DNA of 64,000 nt from Actinoplanes utahensis (GTDB taxonomy: Bacteria; Actinomycetota; Actinomycetes; Mycobacteriales; Micromonosporaceae): contig NZ_BOMZ01000002.1 of assembly GCF_016862455.1 (NCBI RefSeq), positions 114,452 to 178,451 on the forward strand, written 5' to 3'. Position 1 is the first letter of the stretch; each line of letters starts with the position of its first letter. A program made the position numbers and the translations under genes. The notes under the pieces are model-generated. The model saw only the letters and a list, made by a program, of their open reading frames with translations, made no database searches and was not told where the DNA came from. Below, piece by piece: positions 7,886 to 16,734 of this stretch.

Positions 7886-8766
7886 CCCAGCCCTGTGTCG
7901 CGGCGGGTTCCGCGGAAGATGAAGACGGTGACGAGCAGGCACAGGACGGTCAGCGTGAGGGCGATCGTCGAGCCGTACCCGTAGTCGCCGTAGGCGAACG
8001 AGGTCTGGTACATGTACAGCGTCAGCGGCGTGGTGGCGCTGCCCGGCCCGCCGCCGGTGAGGGCGTAGATCGAGTCGAACGCCTTCAGGGTGCCGTTGAT
8101 GCTGAACACCAGCGAGGACACCAGCACCGGCAGTGACAGCGGCACGACGATGCTGCGGATCAGGCGCCAGGTGCCGGCGCCGTCGATGGCGGCGGCCTCC
8201 ATCATCTCGTCGGGGATGTCGAGCAGGCCCGCGTAGAGCAGGACCGCGTAGAAGCCCATCGACCGCCAGATGTCCATCAGCGCGACCACGAGGAACGCGT
8301 TGCCGGGGGTGGCGAACCAGTCGACGCCGCTGCCGCCGAACGCCTCGATCATCGCGTTGACCGGGCCGGTCTGCGGGGCGTACTCGAAGAACTTCTGGAA
8401 CAGCAGCGCGACGGCCACGGTCGGCAGGATGACCGGGAAGAACACCAGGGTACGCACGATCGAGCCGGCCCGGCGCAGGAAGAAGACGTACAGCAGCGCC
8501 AGCAGGTAGCCGACGACCACCTGCCCGGCGGTGATGACCAGCGCGTACTCGACGGTGAACCAGAGCGCCTCGGGCAGCGCCGGGTCTTCCAGCAGTCTGC
8601 TGAAGTTGGCGCCGCCGGCCCAGGTGAAACCGGTGATGACGCTGCCGGTGAAGAACGTGTAGCCGAGCGACCACAGCATCGGCACCAGCATGACGAGGGA
8701 GTAGACCAGCAGGGCCGGCCCGAGAAGGATGGCGACCGACCGCCGGTCGCCGAGGACGCTGTGCAT
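7882..8766 (-). CDS. ABC sugar transporter permease (MalF type)
   Basis: 294 residues, six predicted helices, first at ILLGPALLVYSLVMLVPMLW. The EAA motif is EAAAIDGAGTWRLIRSIVVP. It is the partner of the MalG-type subunit that overlaps its 3' end by four bases. It sits second in the operon, 60 bp after the binding protein gene. The substrate is likely a rhamnose-containing oligosaccharide, given the GH78 enzyme in the same operon. Confidence 0.95.
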   Translation of the reverse strand: MHSVLGDRRSVAILLGPALLVYSLVMLVPMLWSLGYTFFTGSVITGFTWAGGANFSRLLEDPALPEALWFTVEYALVITAGQVVVGYLLALLYVFFLRRAGSIVRTLVFFPVILPTVAVALLFQKFFEYAPQTGPVNAMIEAFGGSGVDWFATPGNAFLVVALMDIWRSMGFYAVLLYAGLLDIPDEMMEAAAIDGAGTWRLIRSIVVPLSLPVLVSSLVFSINGTLKAFDSIYALTGGGPGSATTPLTLYMYQTSFAYGDYGYGSTIALTLTVLCLLVTVFIFRGTRRDTGLG

Positions 8767-8826
8767 CGGCTCGCCTTTCGTGCCGCGGCGACCCCGACCG
8801 TGGCCGGGGCCGCCGCGAGAATGTGA

Positions 8827-10107
8827 TCAGCTCAGGTTGGCGCTGACGGTCTGCATGAACTTCTCGCCGGTCAGCTGGCCGGCGGCGAGCAGGCCGCCGT
8901 TGCTCTGGCTGACGGTGGTGGCCTTGGCGGAGAAGTGGCCCTCGAACCAGAGCACGCTGGTCCGCACCTTGCTGATCTCGTCCTGGATCTGCTTGGTCAG
9001 CGGCGGCACCTGGACGCTGCCGTCGGTGGCGAAGCCGGTGATCTGGTTGGAGTCGCGCAGCGCGACCGTGCCGTAGTTCTCCACGATGCAATTGACCCAG
9101 GCCTGGGTGTTCTTGTCGCCCTCGTACGCCTTCTTGGACACCGCCACGGCGACGCCGACGTTGGCCGGCATCTGGTCGGCGGTGCCGGCGCCGCCGGCGA
9201 CGGTCGGGAACTTGAGGAAGCCGATGTTGTCGGCGCCGATCTTGTTCTTGGTCTCGTCGTTGAAGTCCGACAGCGCCCACGAGCCCATGTAGATGAAGGC
9301 GGCCTTGCCCGACAGGAAGGTGCTCAGGGCGGTGGCGTAGTCGATCGAGGTGGGCGACTTGCCGAAGTAGCCGGCCTTGCCGAGGTTCGCGATCGCGTCG
9401 GCGGCGGCGACGTACTGCGGATCGGTCAGCTTGGCCTGGCCGTCGGCGACCTTCTTCAGCGCCTCCGGTCCCTGCTGGCGCAGGATGTAGTTGCCGACCC
9501 AGCGGGTGACGCCCCAGCCGTCGCCGCCCTTGCCGGCCTGCGAGATCGGCTGCACCCCGGCGGCCTGCAGCTTCGCGAACGCGGCGACCAGGTCGTCCCA
9601 GGTGGCCGGCGGGGTGGCGATGCCGTTGTCGGCGAGCAGCTTCTTGTTGTACCAGATGCCTTCGATGTTGAGCTCGGTCGGCAGGACCAGCTGCTGTCCG
9701 TCGTACAGCGACTTGATGCTCGACGACGCGGCCGCCAGCACGCCGGGCGCCGCCGTGGCGGTGTCGAGGACCGAGCCGTTGCCGGCGAGCTGCTTGGTCA
9801 GCGACGGCGCGTTCGCGGCGGTGAACGTCTGCGGCAGGGCGCCCTGACCGGCGAGCAGCTGCAGCTGCTGGTCCAGACCGGCCTGCGCCTGCTTCTTGAT
9901 CTCCAGGGGCTGGGCGGTGTTCTGGGTGGCGCATTCCTTCTGGCTGAGCGTGGTCAGCGTGGTCGGCACGGTGGTGTTCTCGTTGATGGCGAGGAAGGTG
10001 AAGCTCTTCGCCGAGGTGCTGTCCTCTTCGCTGCCGCCGCAGGCCGATGTGGAGACGACGAGCGCGAGCGCGCTGAGCGCCGCCGCGACACGGGTTATGG
10101 ATGCCAC
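8827..10107 (-). CDS. Extracellular sugar-binding lipoprotein of ABC importer
   Basis: 426 residues. The signal peptide ends in a lipobox, VVSTSAC with Cys23, so the protein is lipid-anchored outside the membrane. The rest is a type 1 extracellular solute-binding fold (for example PATWDDLVAAFAKLQAAGVQ and IYMGSWALSDFNDE). It is the first gene of the importer/rhamnosidase operon. Its promoter region is shared with the divergent LacI gene at 10251 and contains two copies of a LacI-type operator. Confidence 0.93.
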   Translation of the reverse strand: MASITRVAAALSALALVVSTSACGGSEEDSTSAKSFTFLAINENTTVPTTLTTLSQKECATQNTAQPLEIKKQAQAGLDQQLQLLAGQGALPQTFTAANAPSLTKQLAGNGSVLDTATAAPGVLAAASSSIKSLYDGQQLVLPTELNIEGIWYNKKLLADNGIATPPATWDDLVAAFAKLQAAGVQPISQAGKGGDGWGVTRWVGNYILRQQGPEALKKVADGQAKLTDPQYVAAADAIANLGKAGYFGKSPTSIDYATALSTFLSGKAAFIYMGSWALSDFNDETKNKIGADNIGFLKFPTVAGGAGTADQMPANVGVAVAVSKKAYEGDKNTQAWVNCIVENYGTVALRDSNQITGFATDGSVQVPPLTKQIQDEISKVRTSVLWFEGHFSAKATTVSQSNGGLLAAGQLTGEKFMQTVSANLS

Positions 10108-10132
10108 AGGTCCTCCTGAGAAGTCTTCCGCT

Positions 10133-10146
10133 TTGAAGCGTCTAAA
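10133..10146. promoter_or_regulatory. Candidate LacI-type operator, copy 1
   Basis: TTGAAGCGTCTAAA, an imperfect CG-centred palindrome (TTnAnnCGnnTnAA), 26 bp upstream of the binding-protein start. The 11-base core TTGAAGCGTCT recurs at 10224. LacI-family operators typically have this central CG. Placement would block the importer operon promoter. Confidence 0.5.
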
Positions 10147-10223
10147 GCTTCGGTTGACCGGGCAGGACCGTCAATAACGTCATCCTGATACCGGTCATTC
10201 ACGGGGTGGATATCCGGCTGACA

Positions 10224-10237
10224 TTGAAGCGTCTGAT
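10224..10237. promoter_or_regulatory. Candidate LacI-type operator, copy 2
   Basis: TTGAAGCGTCTGAT, sharing 11 identical bases with copy 1 at 10133 and lying 91 bp away, 14 bp before the ATG of the divergent LacI gene. The two copies in one divergent promoter suggest joint control of operon and repressor. Confidence 0.5.
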
Positions 10238-10250
10238 ATACCTTCGGGCC

Positions 10251-11279
10251 ATGGCGAGAATCGAGGACGTGGCGGCCCGCGCGGGCGTGTCGGTGGGCAC
10301 GGTGAGCAACGTGCTGAACCGGCCGCAGGCGGTGGCCGTCAAGACCCGCGACCGGGTCCTCGCCGCGATCGCCGCCCTCGACTACCGGCCCAACGAGGCG
10401 GCCCGGTCGCTGGCCGCCGGGCGCAGCCGCACCGTCGGCCTGATCGTCCCGGACGTCACGAACCCGTTCTTCGCCGACGTCGCCCGCGGCGCCGAGCAGG
10501 TCGCCGACCGGCGTGACGTGGTGGTGATGCTGCACAACAGCGGCGAGTCGGCCGAGCGGGAGCAGCGCTACCTCGGCCGGGCCGAGACCCAGCGGGTCCA
10601 GGGCGTGCTGGTCAGCCCGGTCCATCGGGCCGGCACGGCGGTCGACGAGCTGGTGCGGCGCGGCACCCCGGTGGTCCTGCTGGACCGGGGCGCCGGACGG
10701 CACGGCCTGTGCTGCGTGTCCGTCGACGACCAGGCCGGTGGCCGGCTCGCGGCGCGGCACCTGGCCGAGCGGGGGCATCGGCGGTTGGCGTACGTGGGCG
10801 GCCCGCTGTCGGTGCCGCAGGCGGCGGCGCGGCTCGCCGGGGCACGGCAGTCCACCGGCGCGACGATCGAGGTCGTCGAGACCGCGGCGGTCAGCGTGAC
10901 CGAGGGCCGTGCGGCGGGGACGGCGATCGCCGACCGCTCCCCCGCCGACCGGCCGGAGGCGGTGTTCTGCGCCAATGATCTGCTCGCCCTCGGGGTGCTG
11001 CAAGCGGTCACCCGGCGGGGTCTGCGGGTGCCCGCGGACCTGGCGATCGTCGGCTACGACGACATCGACTACGCGGCCGCGGCCGCCGTACCGCTGACAT
11101 CGGTACGGCAGCCGCGTGCCGAGCTGGGCCGGATCGCCGCCGAGCTGCTGTTCGAGGAGATCGACTCCCCGCGGCTTCCCGGGGAGATCGACTCCCCGCG
11201 GCAGCACCGGCACCGGCAGGTGGTGTTCCAGCCCGATCTGGTGGTCCGGCAGTCCAGCGGCGGCGATCAGCGGGGGTAG
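10251..11279 (+). CDS. LacI-family transcriptional regulator, divergent from sugar importer
   Basis: 342 residues from the ATG at 10251 (MARIEDVAARAGVSVGTVSN, a classic LacI helix-turn-helix). The open frame begins earlier at 10206 but that part contains the putative operator. The effector domain ends with LAIVGYDDIDYAAAA and VPLTSVRQP. Near the C-terminus an 18-base sequence encoding EIDSPR is repeated with a 27-base period (11157-11174 and 11184-11201), a recent in-frame duplication. The gene ends tail-to-tail with the beta-helix gene, the two overlapping by 13 bp. It probably represses the importer/rhamnosidase operon. Confidence 0.92.
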   Translation: MARIEDVAARAGVSVGTVSNVLNRPQAVAVKTRDRVLAAIAALDYRPNEAARSLAAGRSRTVGLIVPDVTNPFFADVARGAEQVADRRDVVVMLHNSGESAEREQRYLGRAETQRVQGVLVSPVHRAGTAVDELVRRGTPVVLLDRGAGRHGLCCVSVDDQAGGRLAARHLAERGHRRLAYVGGPLSVPQAAARLAGARQSTGATIEVVETAAVSVTEGRAAGTAIADRSPADRPEAVFCANDLLALGVLQAVTRRGLRVPADLAIVGYDDIDYAAAAAVPLTSVRQPRAELGRIAAELLFEEIDSPRLPGEIDSPRQHRHRQVVFQPDLVVRQSSGGDQRG

Positions 11280-13129
11280 GACGCCAGCCGGGCGGCGGCG
11301 GTGAAGCCGGGGACGACCTGGTTGGGCCGGGTCGCGTCGACGGCGGCGCCGGTGGTGTTGACGATGCCGCGGATGCCGCCGCCGAGCGCAATGACCGCGC
11401 TGGTCAGCGAGGTGAACCGGACGCCGGCCCGCTGCGGCGCCTCGACGGTCGTCCAGGCGTGCGCCGGCGCGCCGGCGAAGGTGGAGTCGGTGAACAGCGT
11501 GTAGATGGCCGTGCCGGTGGCCGCGTGGGTCGTCACGCCCGGGGCGACCCGGTAAGAGGCGTATCCCTCCTTGGTCCCGTCCCGCCAGGCGGCCTGGTTC
11601 GGCGGGTCGTACGGGAACTCGCTCTGATAGAAGATCGTCCGGCCGCGCTCGCCGTTCCACACGACCTGGTTCTTCTGGTGGTGTTCGACGAACAGGCCGA
11701 GGGCTGTCACGTCGGTGCCGTTGACCTCGAGGCCGGTGTCGCTGGTGTTGCTCGTCCAGCCCACCCCGGCGCCGTGGTCGGCGCGCCACAGCCAGTTGTC
11801 GTCGAGGACGACCCGGCTCTGGTTGACCTGCACCGAGATCCGCGCGGATCCGGCCTGGGCGCCACCGACGCGGACGAACAGGTCGCTGAGCGTGGTCGGG
11901 CTCGTCGCGTCACCGATGTTGACGTCGGCGCCGGTGCCGACCTTGACCAGCACGTCCGTCCCGGGGCTCGCGTCCACGAGCACACTGGCGACGACGACGT
12001 TCTTGACGTCGCCGATCTCGATCGCGGCCCGCCCGCCGGTGGGCGCCAGCGTCGCGTACCCCATGCCCATGACGACGGTGTCGGGCCGGGTCACCGTGAT
12101 CGGGCCGTCGAGACGGTAGACGCCGGGCGTGAGCAGCAGGTGCTTGCCGGATGCGAGGGCCCGGTTGATCGTCGCGGCGGTGTCGGCGCCCGGCTTGGCG
12201 ATGTGGAACCGGGCGATCGGGATGCCGGTGCCCGCGGTGGCGTCGGTCGCCCAGTTCACCCCGGAGGCGTTGGTGCGCGCCTTCGGCACGAAGACCGCGT
12301 ACGTGTCCTCGTGCACGGTGAGGAACGGCGCGGGCCGGGACGTCGGCGTGGTGGCGAGGGTGGTGATGCCGCGGCCGGTGAGGTCGCTCGCCGGCGCGCC
12401 CTTGACGCCGGAGAACACCAGGTTGGCGGAGCCGCCGGTCCAGCCGCCGATCTGGCTGTCGCGCACGTGGTACTGGGCCTGGCCCGGTCCGGCGTTCCCG
12501 CCGCTGTCGACGGTGCCGCTGATCCGGCTGTCCGCCATGGTCGTGCCGAACAGCGTGGCGCCGTAAGCGCCGTTCAGGTCCAGGTCGCCCCGGATGTCCA
12601 CGCGGCGCAGCGACGACGCCTGCGAGGTGGCCCAGCGCATGGTCCGAGGTGGGGCGACGCCCTCCGGCCTGGTCCGCTCCGCGTCCGCGCCCACCGGCCG
12701 CTGGATCGGATCGATCGAGAGGTTGGCCAGTGACCGGTAGAAGTTGGTGAGGCCGTCGGAGGACCCGTCGGCGTTCTGGCGCGGCTCCGAGTGCAGCGCC
12801 CCGGTGATCCGCACATCGGTCGGCGAGGCGCCCAGGCCGGCGATCGAGGTGTAATAGCCGACCTCGCTGTTGACGATGCCGGTGGCGCTGCCGTAGGCGC
12901 CGGGCTTGAAGTACACGGCGTGCCGGTCGGTGCTGAACTCCGGCTCGGCCGAGATGCCCCGCAGGTACGCGTTGATGTCGGCGACCGGCGTGCCGGGATC
13001 GAAGATCTTCACGTTCGGGCCGAAATCGGGGGCGGTCGCGGCCCGGGCCGGCAGGTTCGGGACGGCGACGCCGGCGGTGGCGAGAACAGCGAGGGGCACG
13101 ACCCACGCCTTCCATCGGGATGCTCGCAC
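11267..13129 (-). CDS. Secreted right-handed beta-helix protein (pectate-lyase/GH55-like fold)
   Basis: 620 residues with a signal peptide cleaved near PARAATAP. Repeated short beta-strand rungs rich in N, G, D and T, such as SRVVLDDNWLWRADHGAGVG and LEVNGTDVTALGLFVEHHQ, indicate a parallel beta-helix like pectate lyases and GH55 glucanases. Relatives in actinobacteria are often labelled coagulation factor or adenylyl cyclase without support. No catalytic residues can be assigned. It is exported, and next to the rhamnoside importer it may process a plant polymer outside the cell; that role is inference. Confidence 0.7.
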   Translation of the reverse strand: MRASRWKAWVVPLAVLATAGVAVPNLPARAATAPDFGPNVKIFDPGTPVADINAYLRGISAEPEFSTDRHAVYFKPGAYGSATGIVNSEVGYYTSIAGLGASPTDVRITGALHSEPRQNADGSSDGLTNFYRSLANLSIDPIQRPVGADAERTRPEGVAPPRTMRWATSQASSLRRVDIRGDLDLNGAYGATLFGTTMADSRISGTVDSGGNAGPGQAQYHVRDSQIGGWTGGSANLVFSGVKGAPASDLTGRGITTLATTPTSRPAPFLTVHEDTYAVFVPKARTNASGVNWATDATAGTGIPIARFHIAKPGADTAATINRALASGKHLLLTPGVYRLDGPITVTRPDTVVMGMGYATLAPTGGRAAIEIGDVKNVVVASVLVDASPGTDVLVKVGTGADVNIGDATSPTTLSDLFVRVGGAQAGSARISVQVNQSRVVLDDNWLWRADHGAGVGWTSNTSDTGLEVNGTDVTALGLFVEHHQKNQVVWNGERGRTIFYQSEFPYDPPNQAAWRDGTKEGYASYRVAPGVTTHAATGTAIYTLFTDSTFAGAPAHAWTTVEAPQRAGVRFTSLTSAVIALGGGIRGIVNTTGAAVDATRPNQVVPGFTAAARLASYPR

Positions 13130-13252
13130 GAAGGTCTCCTCGGATCGGGGGACGACTGGGTGCCGACACCCTCCCCGAGCAGCCGGGCACCCGAGAAGAC
13201 GAGATTGTTTATGCGGTGTATCCGGCGTGTTGATAGGCCGTGGTCATGGCGT

Positions 13253-14152
13253 TCACTGCTGCACCTGGATGGCCGCGTCGGCGAAGCACTGGCGCAGCCA
13301 TCGATGGGCCGGGTCGTTCTCGTGCCCCGGATGCCACCACATCGCCTCGACCACCGGTGCCGTCGGGAACGGGCACTCGACCAGGCGTACCCGCCCGGTC
13401 TCGGCCATCGCGGCGCCGAGCTGCCGCTGCACCAGCGCGACCCGCTCGGTGCCGGCGATCAGCGCGGGCAGCACCGTGTAGCTCTCGACGACCAGCCGCG
13501 CGTCCAGCTCGATGCCGTGCGTGCGCAGCTCCCGGGCGGCCGTGGTGATCGCCGTGCCGTCGTGATAGGTCAGCACCCAGGACCGGCGGGCCAGGTCCGC
13601 CACGGTCAGCTCGGCGCCCGCGGCGGCGTCGACCAGGCACGCCCACTCGTCCTGGTACAGGTTGCGGTGCGGCAGCCCGGTGACGATGCCGTGCGGCAGC
13701 ACCAGCAGATCGACCTCCCGCAGTTCCTCGGCGGCCTGGTCGACGTTCTGCCGGGTGGTCGGCTGGACATGCAGGCGCACGTGTGGCGCCTGCCGGTCGA
13801 TCAGCGCGGCCACGGCGGCGCCCAGGACGGTCAGCGCGTAATCGGACATGATCACCGTGAAGGTGCGCCGGGACCGCGCCGGATCGAAGTCGGGCTGGGC
13901 GCTGAGCACCTGATCGGCGGCGGCGACCACGTCGGCGGTCGCCGCCGCGAGCCGGGCCGCCAGAGGCGTCAGCTGATAGCTGTGCCCGGCCCGGGTGAGC
14001 AGGTCGTCCCCGAAGTGCCGCCGCAGCCGGGCCAGCGCCGAGCTCATCGCGGGCTGGCTGATCTGCAGCCGCTCGGCGGCCCGGGTGACGCTGCACTCGG
14101 TGAGCAGCGCGTCCAGCGCGGTCAACATGTTGAGATCGGCATGGCGGGCCAT
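13253..14152 (-). CDS. LysR-family transcriptional regulator
   Basis: 299 residues from the ATG at 14152 (MARHADLNMLTALDALLTEC). The winged helix-turn-helix covers residues 5-65, with SVTRAAERLQISQPAMSSAL; the co-inducer domain follows. The spacing and sequence resemble the NodD/NahR branch of LysR, which often responds to aromatic compounds. It lies 160 bp after the formaldehyde dehydrogenase gene of the P450 operon and points the same way, so it may be a second regulator of aromatic demethylation. A longer frame to 14308 is open but has no better start. Confidence 0.85.
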   Translation of the reverse strand: MARHADLNMLTALDALLTECSVTRAAERLQISQPAMSSALARLRRHFGDDLLTRAGHSYQLTPLAARLAAATADVVAAADQVLSAQPDFDPARSRRTFTVIMSDYALTVLGAAVAALIDRQAPHVRLHVQPTTRQNVDQAAEELREVDLLVLPHGIVTGLPHRNLYQDEWACLVDAAAGAELTVADLARRSWVLTYHDGTAITTAARELRTHGIELDARLVVESYTVLPALIAGTERVALVQRQLGAAMAETGRVRLVECPFPTAPVVEAMWWHPGHENDPAHRWLRQCFADAAIQVQQ

Positions 14153-14311
14153 CGCCAGAAGACTCCGTTCCAGATTCGGGTCCGCGGTACTTCTCTTCAA
14201 ACCTTTTCCGGTACGGGCCACGGACGGTCCCGTGGCCCCCGGTGGCTGCGGCAGGCGTTCCCGCACGACCGTCCCCGGCTGCCGCTCATGCATGCCCCTC
14301 ACGGGCATCGA

Positions 14312-15421
14312 TCACATGACGACCACCGAACGCAGCACCGGCTCGGCGCCCGGGCCGTGCATCTTCGCGAACGCCGTCTCCACGTCGCCGATGCCGATCT
14401 CCTCGGTGACGAAGGCGTCCAGGTCGAGGCGACCCTGCCGGTACAGGTCGACGAGCATCGGGAAGTCGCGGCTGGGCAGGCAGTCGCCGTACCAGCTGGA
14501 CTTGAGCGCGCCGCCGCGGCCGAACACGTCGATCAGCGGCAGATCCGGCAGGGTCATCCCCGGCGTCGGCACGCCGACCAGGACCAGGACGCCGGCCAGG
14601 TCACGGGCGTAGAACGCCTGCTTCCACGTCTCGGGCCGGCCGACCGCCTCGATGACCACGTCAGCGCCGTCGGCTCCCTCGTACGTCTCGGCGGTGATTC
14701 TCTTGATCTCGGCGACCGGATCGGTCCGCGACGAGTCGATCAGGTGAGTCGCGCCCAGTTTGCGGGCCGCTTCGAGTTTCGCCGGATCGATGTCGACGGC
14801 CATGATCGTGCTCGCCCCGGCCAGCGCCGCGCCGGCGACCGCGGCCACGCCCACTCCCCCGCAGCCGATCACCGCGACCGACTTTCCGCGGGTCACCGCG
14901 CCGGTGTTGATCGCGGCGCCGATGCCGGCCATCACCCCGCAGCCGAGCAGACCGACCGCCGCCGGCCGGGCCGACGGGTCGACCTTGGTGCATTGACCGG
15001 CCGCGACCAGGGTCTTCTCGGCGAACGCGCCGATGCCCAGGGCCGGCGACAGCTCCGTACCGTCCTCGAGGGTCATCCTCTGTTTCGCGTTGTGGGTGTC
15101 GAAGCAGTAGTGCAGGTCACCGCGTCTGCAGGCCCGGCACTGGCCGCACACAGCCCGCCAGTTCAGCACCACGAAATCGCCGGGAGCCACGTCGGTGACG
15201 CCGTCGCCGACGGATTCCACGATGCCGGACGCCTCGTGGCCGAGCAGGAACGGGAACGCGTCGTTGATGCCACCCTCGCGGTAGTGCAGGTCGGTATGGC
15301 AGACCCCGCACGCCTGGATCTTGACGACAGCCTCGCCCGGGCCCGGGCCGGGCACGTTGATGGTGACGAGTTCGACCGGAGTGCCCTTGGCTCGGGCGAT
15401 GACGGCCTTCACTTGCTGCAT
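14312..15421 (-). CDS. S-(hydroxymethyl)mycothiol dehydrogenase / zinc alcohol dehydrogenase
   Basis: 369 residues. Zinc-dependent medium-chain dehydrogenase: catalytic zinc ligands in [11 protein letters not shown] and GHEASG, structural zinc cysteines in [15 protein letters not shown], Rossmann motif [16 protein letters not shown]. The class resembles mycothiol-dependent formaldehyde dehydrogenase (MscR/AdhE2 type), which oxidises the formaldehyde-mycothiol adduct with NAD. It starts 5 bp after the P450 stop, so it shares the operon. This fits the chemistry: O-demethylation by the P450 releases formaldehyde, which this enzyme would remove. Confidence 0.85.
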   Translation of the reverse strand: MQQVKAVIARAKGTPVELVTINVPGPGPGEAVVKIQACGVCHTDLHYREGGINDAFPFLLGHEASGIVESVGDGVTDVAPGDFVVLNWRAVCGQCRACRRGDLHYCFDTHNAKQRMTLEDGTELSPALGIGAFAEKTLVAAGQCTKVDPSARPAAVGLLGCGVMAGIGAAINTGAVTRGKSVAVIGCGGVGVAAVAGAALAGASTIMAVDIDPAKLEAARKLGATHLIDSSRTDPVAEIKRITAETYEGADGADVVIEAVGRPETWKQAFYARDLAGVLVLVGVPTPGMTLPDLPLIDVFGRGGALKSSWYGDCLPSRDFPMLVDLYRQGRLDLDAFVTEEIGIGDVETAFAKMHGPGAEPVLRSVVVM

Positions 15422-15426
15422 GGTTC

Positions 15427-16734
15427 TCACTTCCGGTGCAGGCGGACGGGGATGCTGTGCCAGGCGCGCAGCGTGTTGTTGTGGTGACGGGCCACCGGGC
15501 CGGCCGGTTCGATCCGGGACACCCGACGGGCCAGGGCGGTGAGCAGGGACTCGGCTTCCAGACGGGCGATGTGCTGGCCGACGCACTGGTGGATGCCCAT
15601 GCCGAAACCGACGTGCCCGGACGGGTCGCGGGACAGGTCGAAGCGGTCCGGAGCGGTCCAGCGGCGCGGGTCCCGGTTGGCGGCGCCGAGGAACATCAGG
15701 ATCTTCGCGCCGTCCGGGATCACCGTCCCGCCGACCCGCACGTCGGTGGTGGCGGTCCGGAAGAACGTCTGCACCGGCGACTCCCACCGCACCGCCTCGT
15801 CGAACGCGACCCGCGCCAGCGACGGCTGCTCGCGCAACCGCTCCCACTGGTCCGGGTGGGTGGCGAAGGCGTAGAGCACCGCCGACAGCCCGTGCACGGT
15901 CGTGTCGACGCCGGCGGACAGCAGGGACCGGACCACCAGCGGCGCCTGCTCGTGGGTCAGGTCGCCCCGGTCGGCGGCGGCCCAGACGGCGGCGCCGAAC
16001 CCGTCCGGGGCGAGCCGGTCGCGGGCGCACTGCCCGTTCACCCAGGCCGACAGGCCGGCGATCCGGCCGGCACCCGCGGCGACCAGATCGTTGGGCGGGC
16101 CGAACGCGTTGAACAGGTGGTCGCCGTAGGGCAGTAGGTTCTCCCGGCCGTCCGCCGGGATCCCGACAGCGCCCGGGAAGACCCGCAGCGGGAACGCCTC
16201 GGCCAGCGCCGGCACCACGTCGACGACGTCGCCCGTACCGAGCACCCGGTCGACCAGGCCGGCGGCGTCGGCCGCCCACTTCGCCCGCAGCCGGTGCAGC
16301 GAGCGCGGGCCGACGATCGCCGACAGGACGCGGCGCGGGGCGTCGTGCCGGGGTGGGTCGGCTTCCAGCAGCAGGCTCGGCGGGCGCCACGGTTCCTCGT
16401 ACCGGAAGTTGCTCAGACCGACACCGGCGGCGGACTGGAATCGCTGCCAGTCGGTGAGCGCCGCGTGCACCTGCTCGTACCTGGCCAGGGCATAGGTGTC
16501 GTAGCGGCTCAGGTGCACGACCGGGCCGGCCGCCCGCAAGCTCTCGTGGAGCGGGCCGGGGTCCTCCAGGTTGCCGTGATCGAACGGGTCGGCGAGCGAG
16601 GTCGGCGGTTGCACGGACCCCGCACCGGTGGTCAGCGGTTTCATAGCTCCATCCCCCGAGGTCGGCGGTTTCACAGGACGCGCGGCGGGGTTCGGCGGTT
16701 TCACCGGAGGACTACCCGCGGTCGGCGGTCTCAC
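15427..16734 (-). CDS. CYP199-like cytochrome P450 (probable aromatic O-demethylase)
   Basis: 435 residues if it starts at the GTG at 16734. P450 landmarks: I-helix [12 protein letters not shown], ExxR in DEAVRWESP, haem loop [11 protein letters not shown]. Stretches such as [20 protein letters not shown] resemble CYP199A enzymes, which demethylate para-methoxybenzoates; substrate is inferred. The GTG overlaps the reductase stop as GTGA, indicating coupling. The first 30 residues are an unusual Pro/Lys-rich extension built from repeats (VRPPT, VKPPN, VKPPT, MKPLT), so the ATG at 16644 inside the repeat is an alternative start. It needs electrons from the reductase encoded just upstream. Confidence 0.88.
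   Translation of the reverse strand: MRPPTAGSPPVKPPNPAARPVKPPTSGDGAMKPLTTGAGSVQPPTSLADPFDHGNLEDPGPLHESLRAAGPVVHLSRYDTYALARYEQVHAALTDWQRFQSAAGVGLSNFRYEEPWRPPSLLLEADPPRHDAPRRVLSAIVGPRSLHRLRAKWAADAAGLVDRVLGTGDVVDVVPALAEAFPLRVFPGAVGIPADGRENLLPYGDHLFNAFGPPNDLVAAGAGRIAGLSAWVNGQCARDRLAPDGFGAAVWAAADRGDLTHEQAPLVVRSLLSAGVDTTVHGLSAVLYAFATHPDQWERLREQPSLARVAFDEAVRWESPVQTFFRTATTDVRVGGTVIPDGAKILMFLGAANRDPRRWTAPDRFDLSRDPSGHVGFGMGIHQCVGQHIARLEAESLLTALARRVSRIEPAGPVARHHNNTLRAWHSIPVRLHRK

Noticed and set aside
11267..13129. Adenylyl cyclase, a label often given to related secreted proteins
   Set aside because: No cyclase motif is present; the repeated short strands and signal peptide fit a secreted beta-helix instead.
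12791..15487. 898-codon plus-strand frame across beta-helix, LysR and dehydrogenase genes
   Set aside because: It crosses three genes with recognised domains on the other strand and has none itself.
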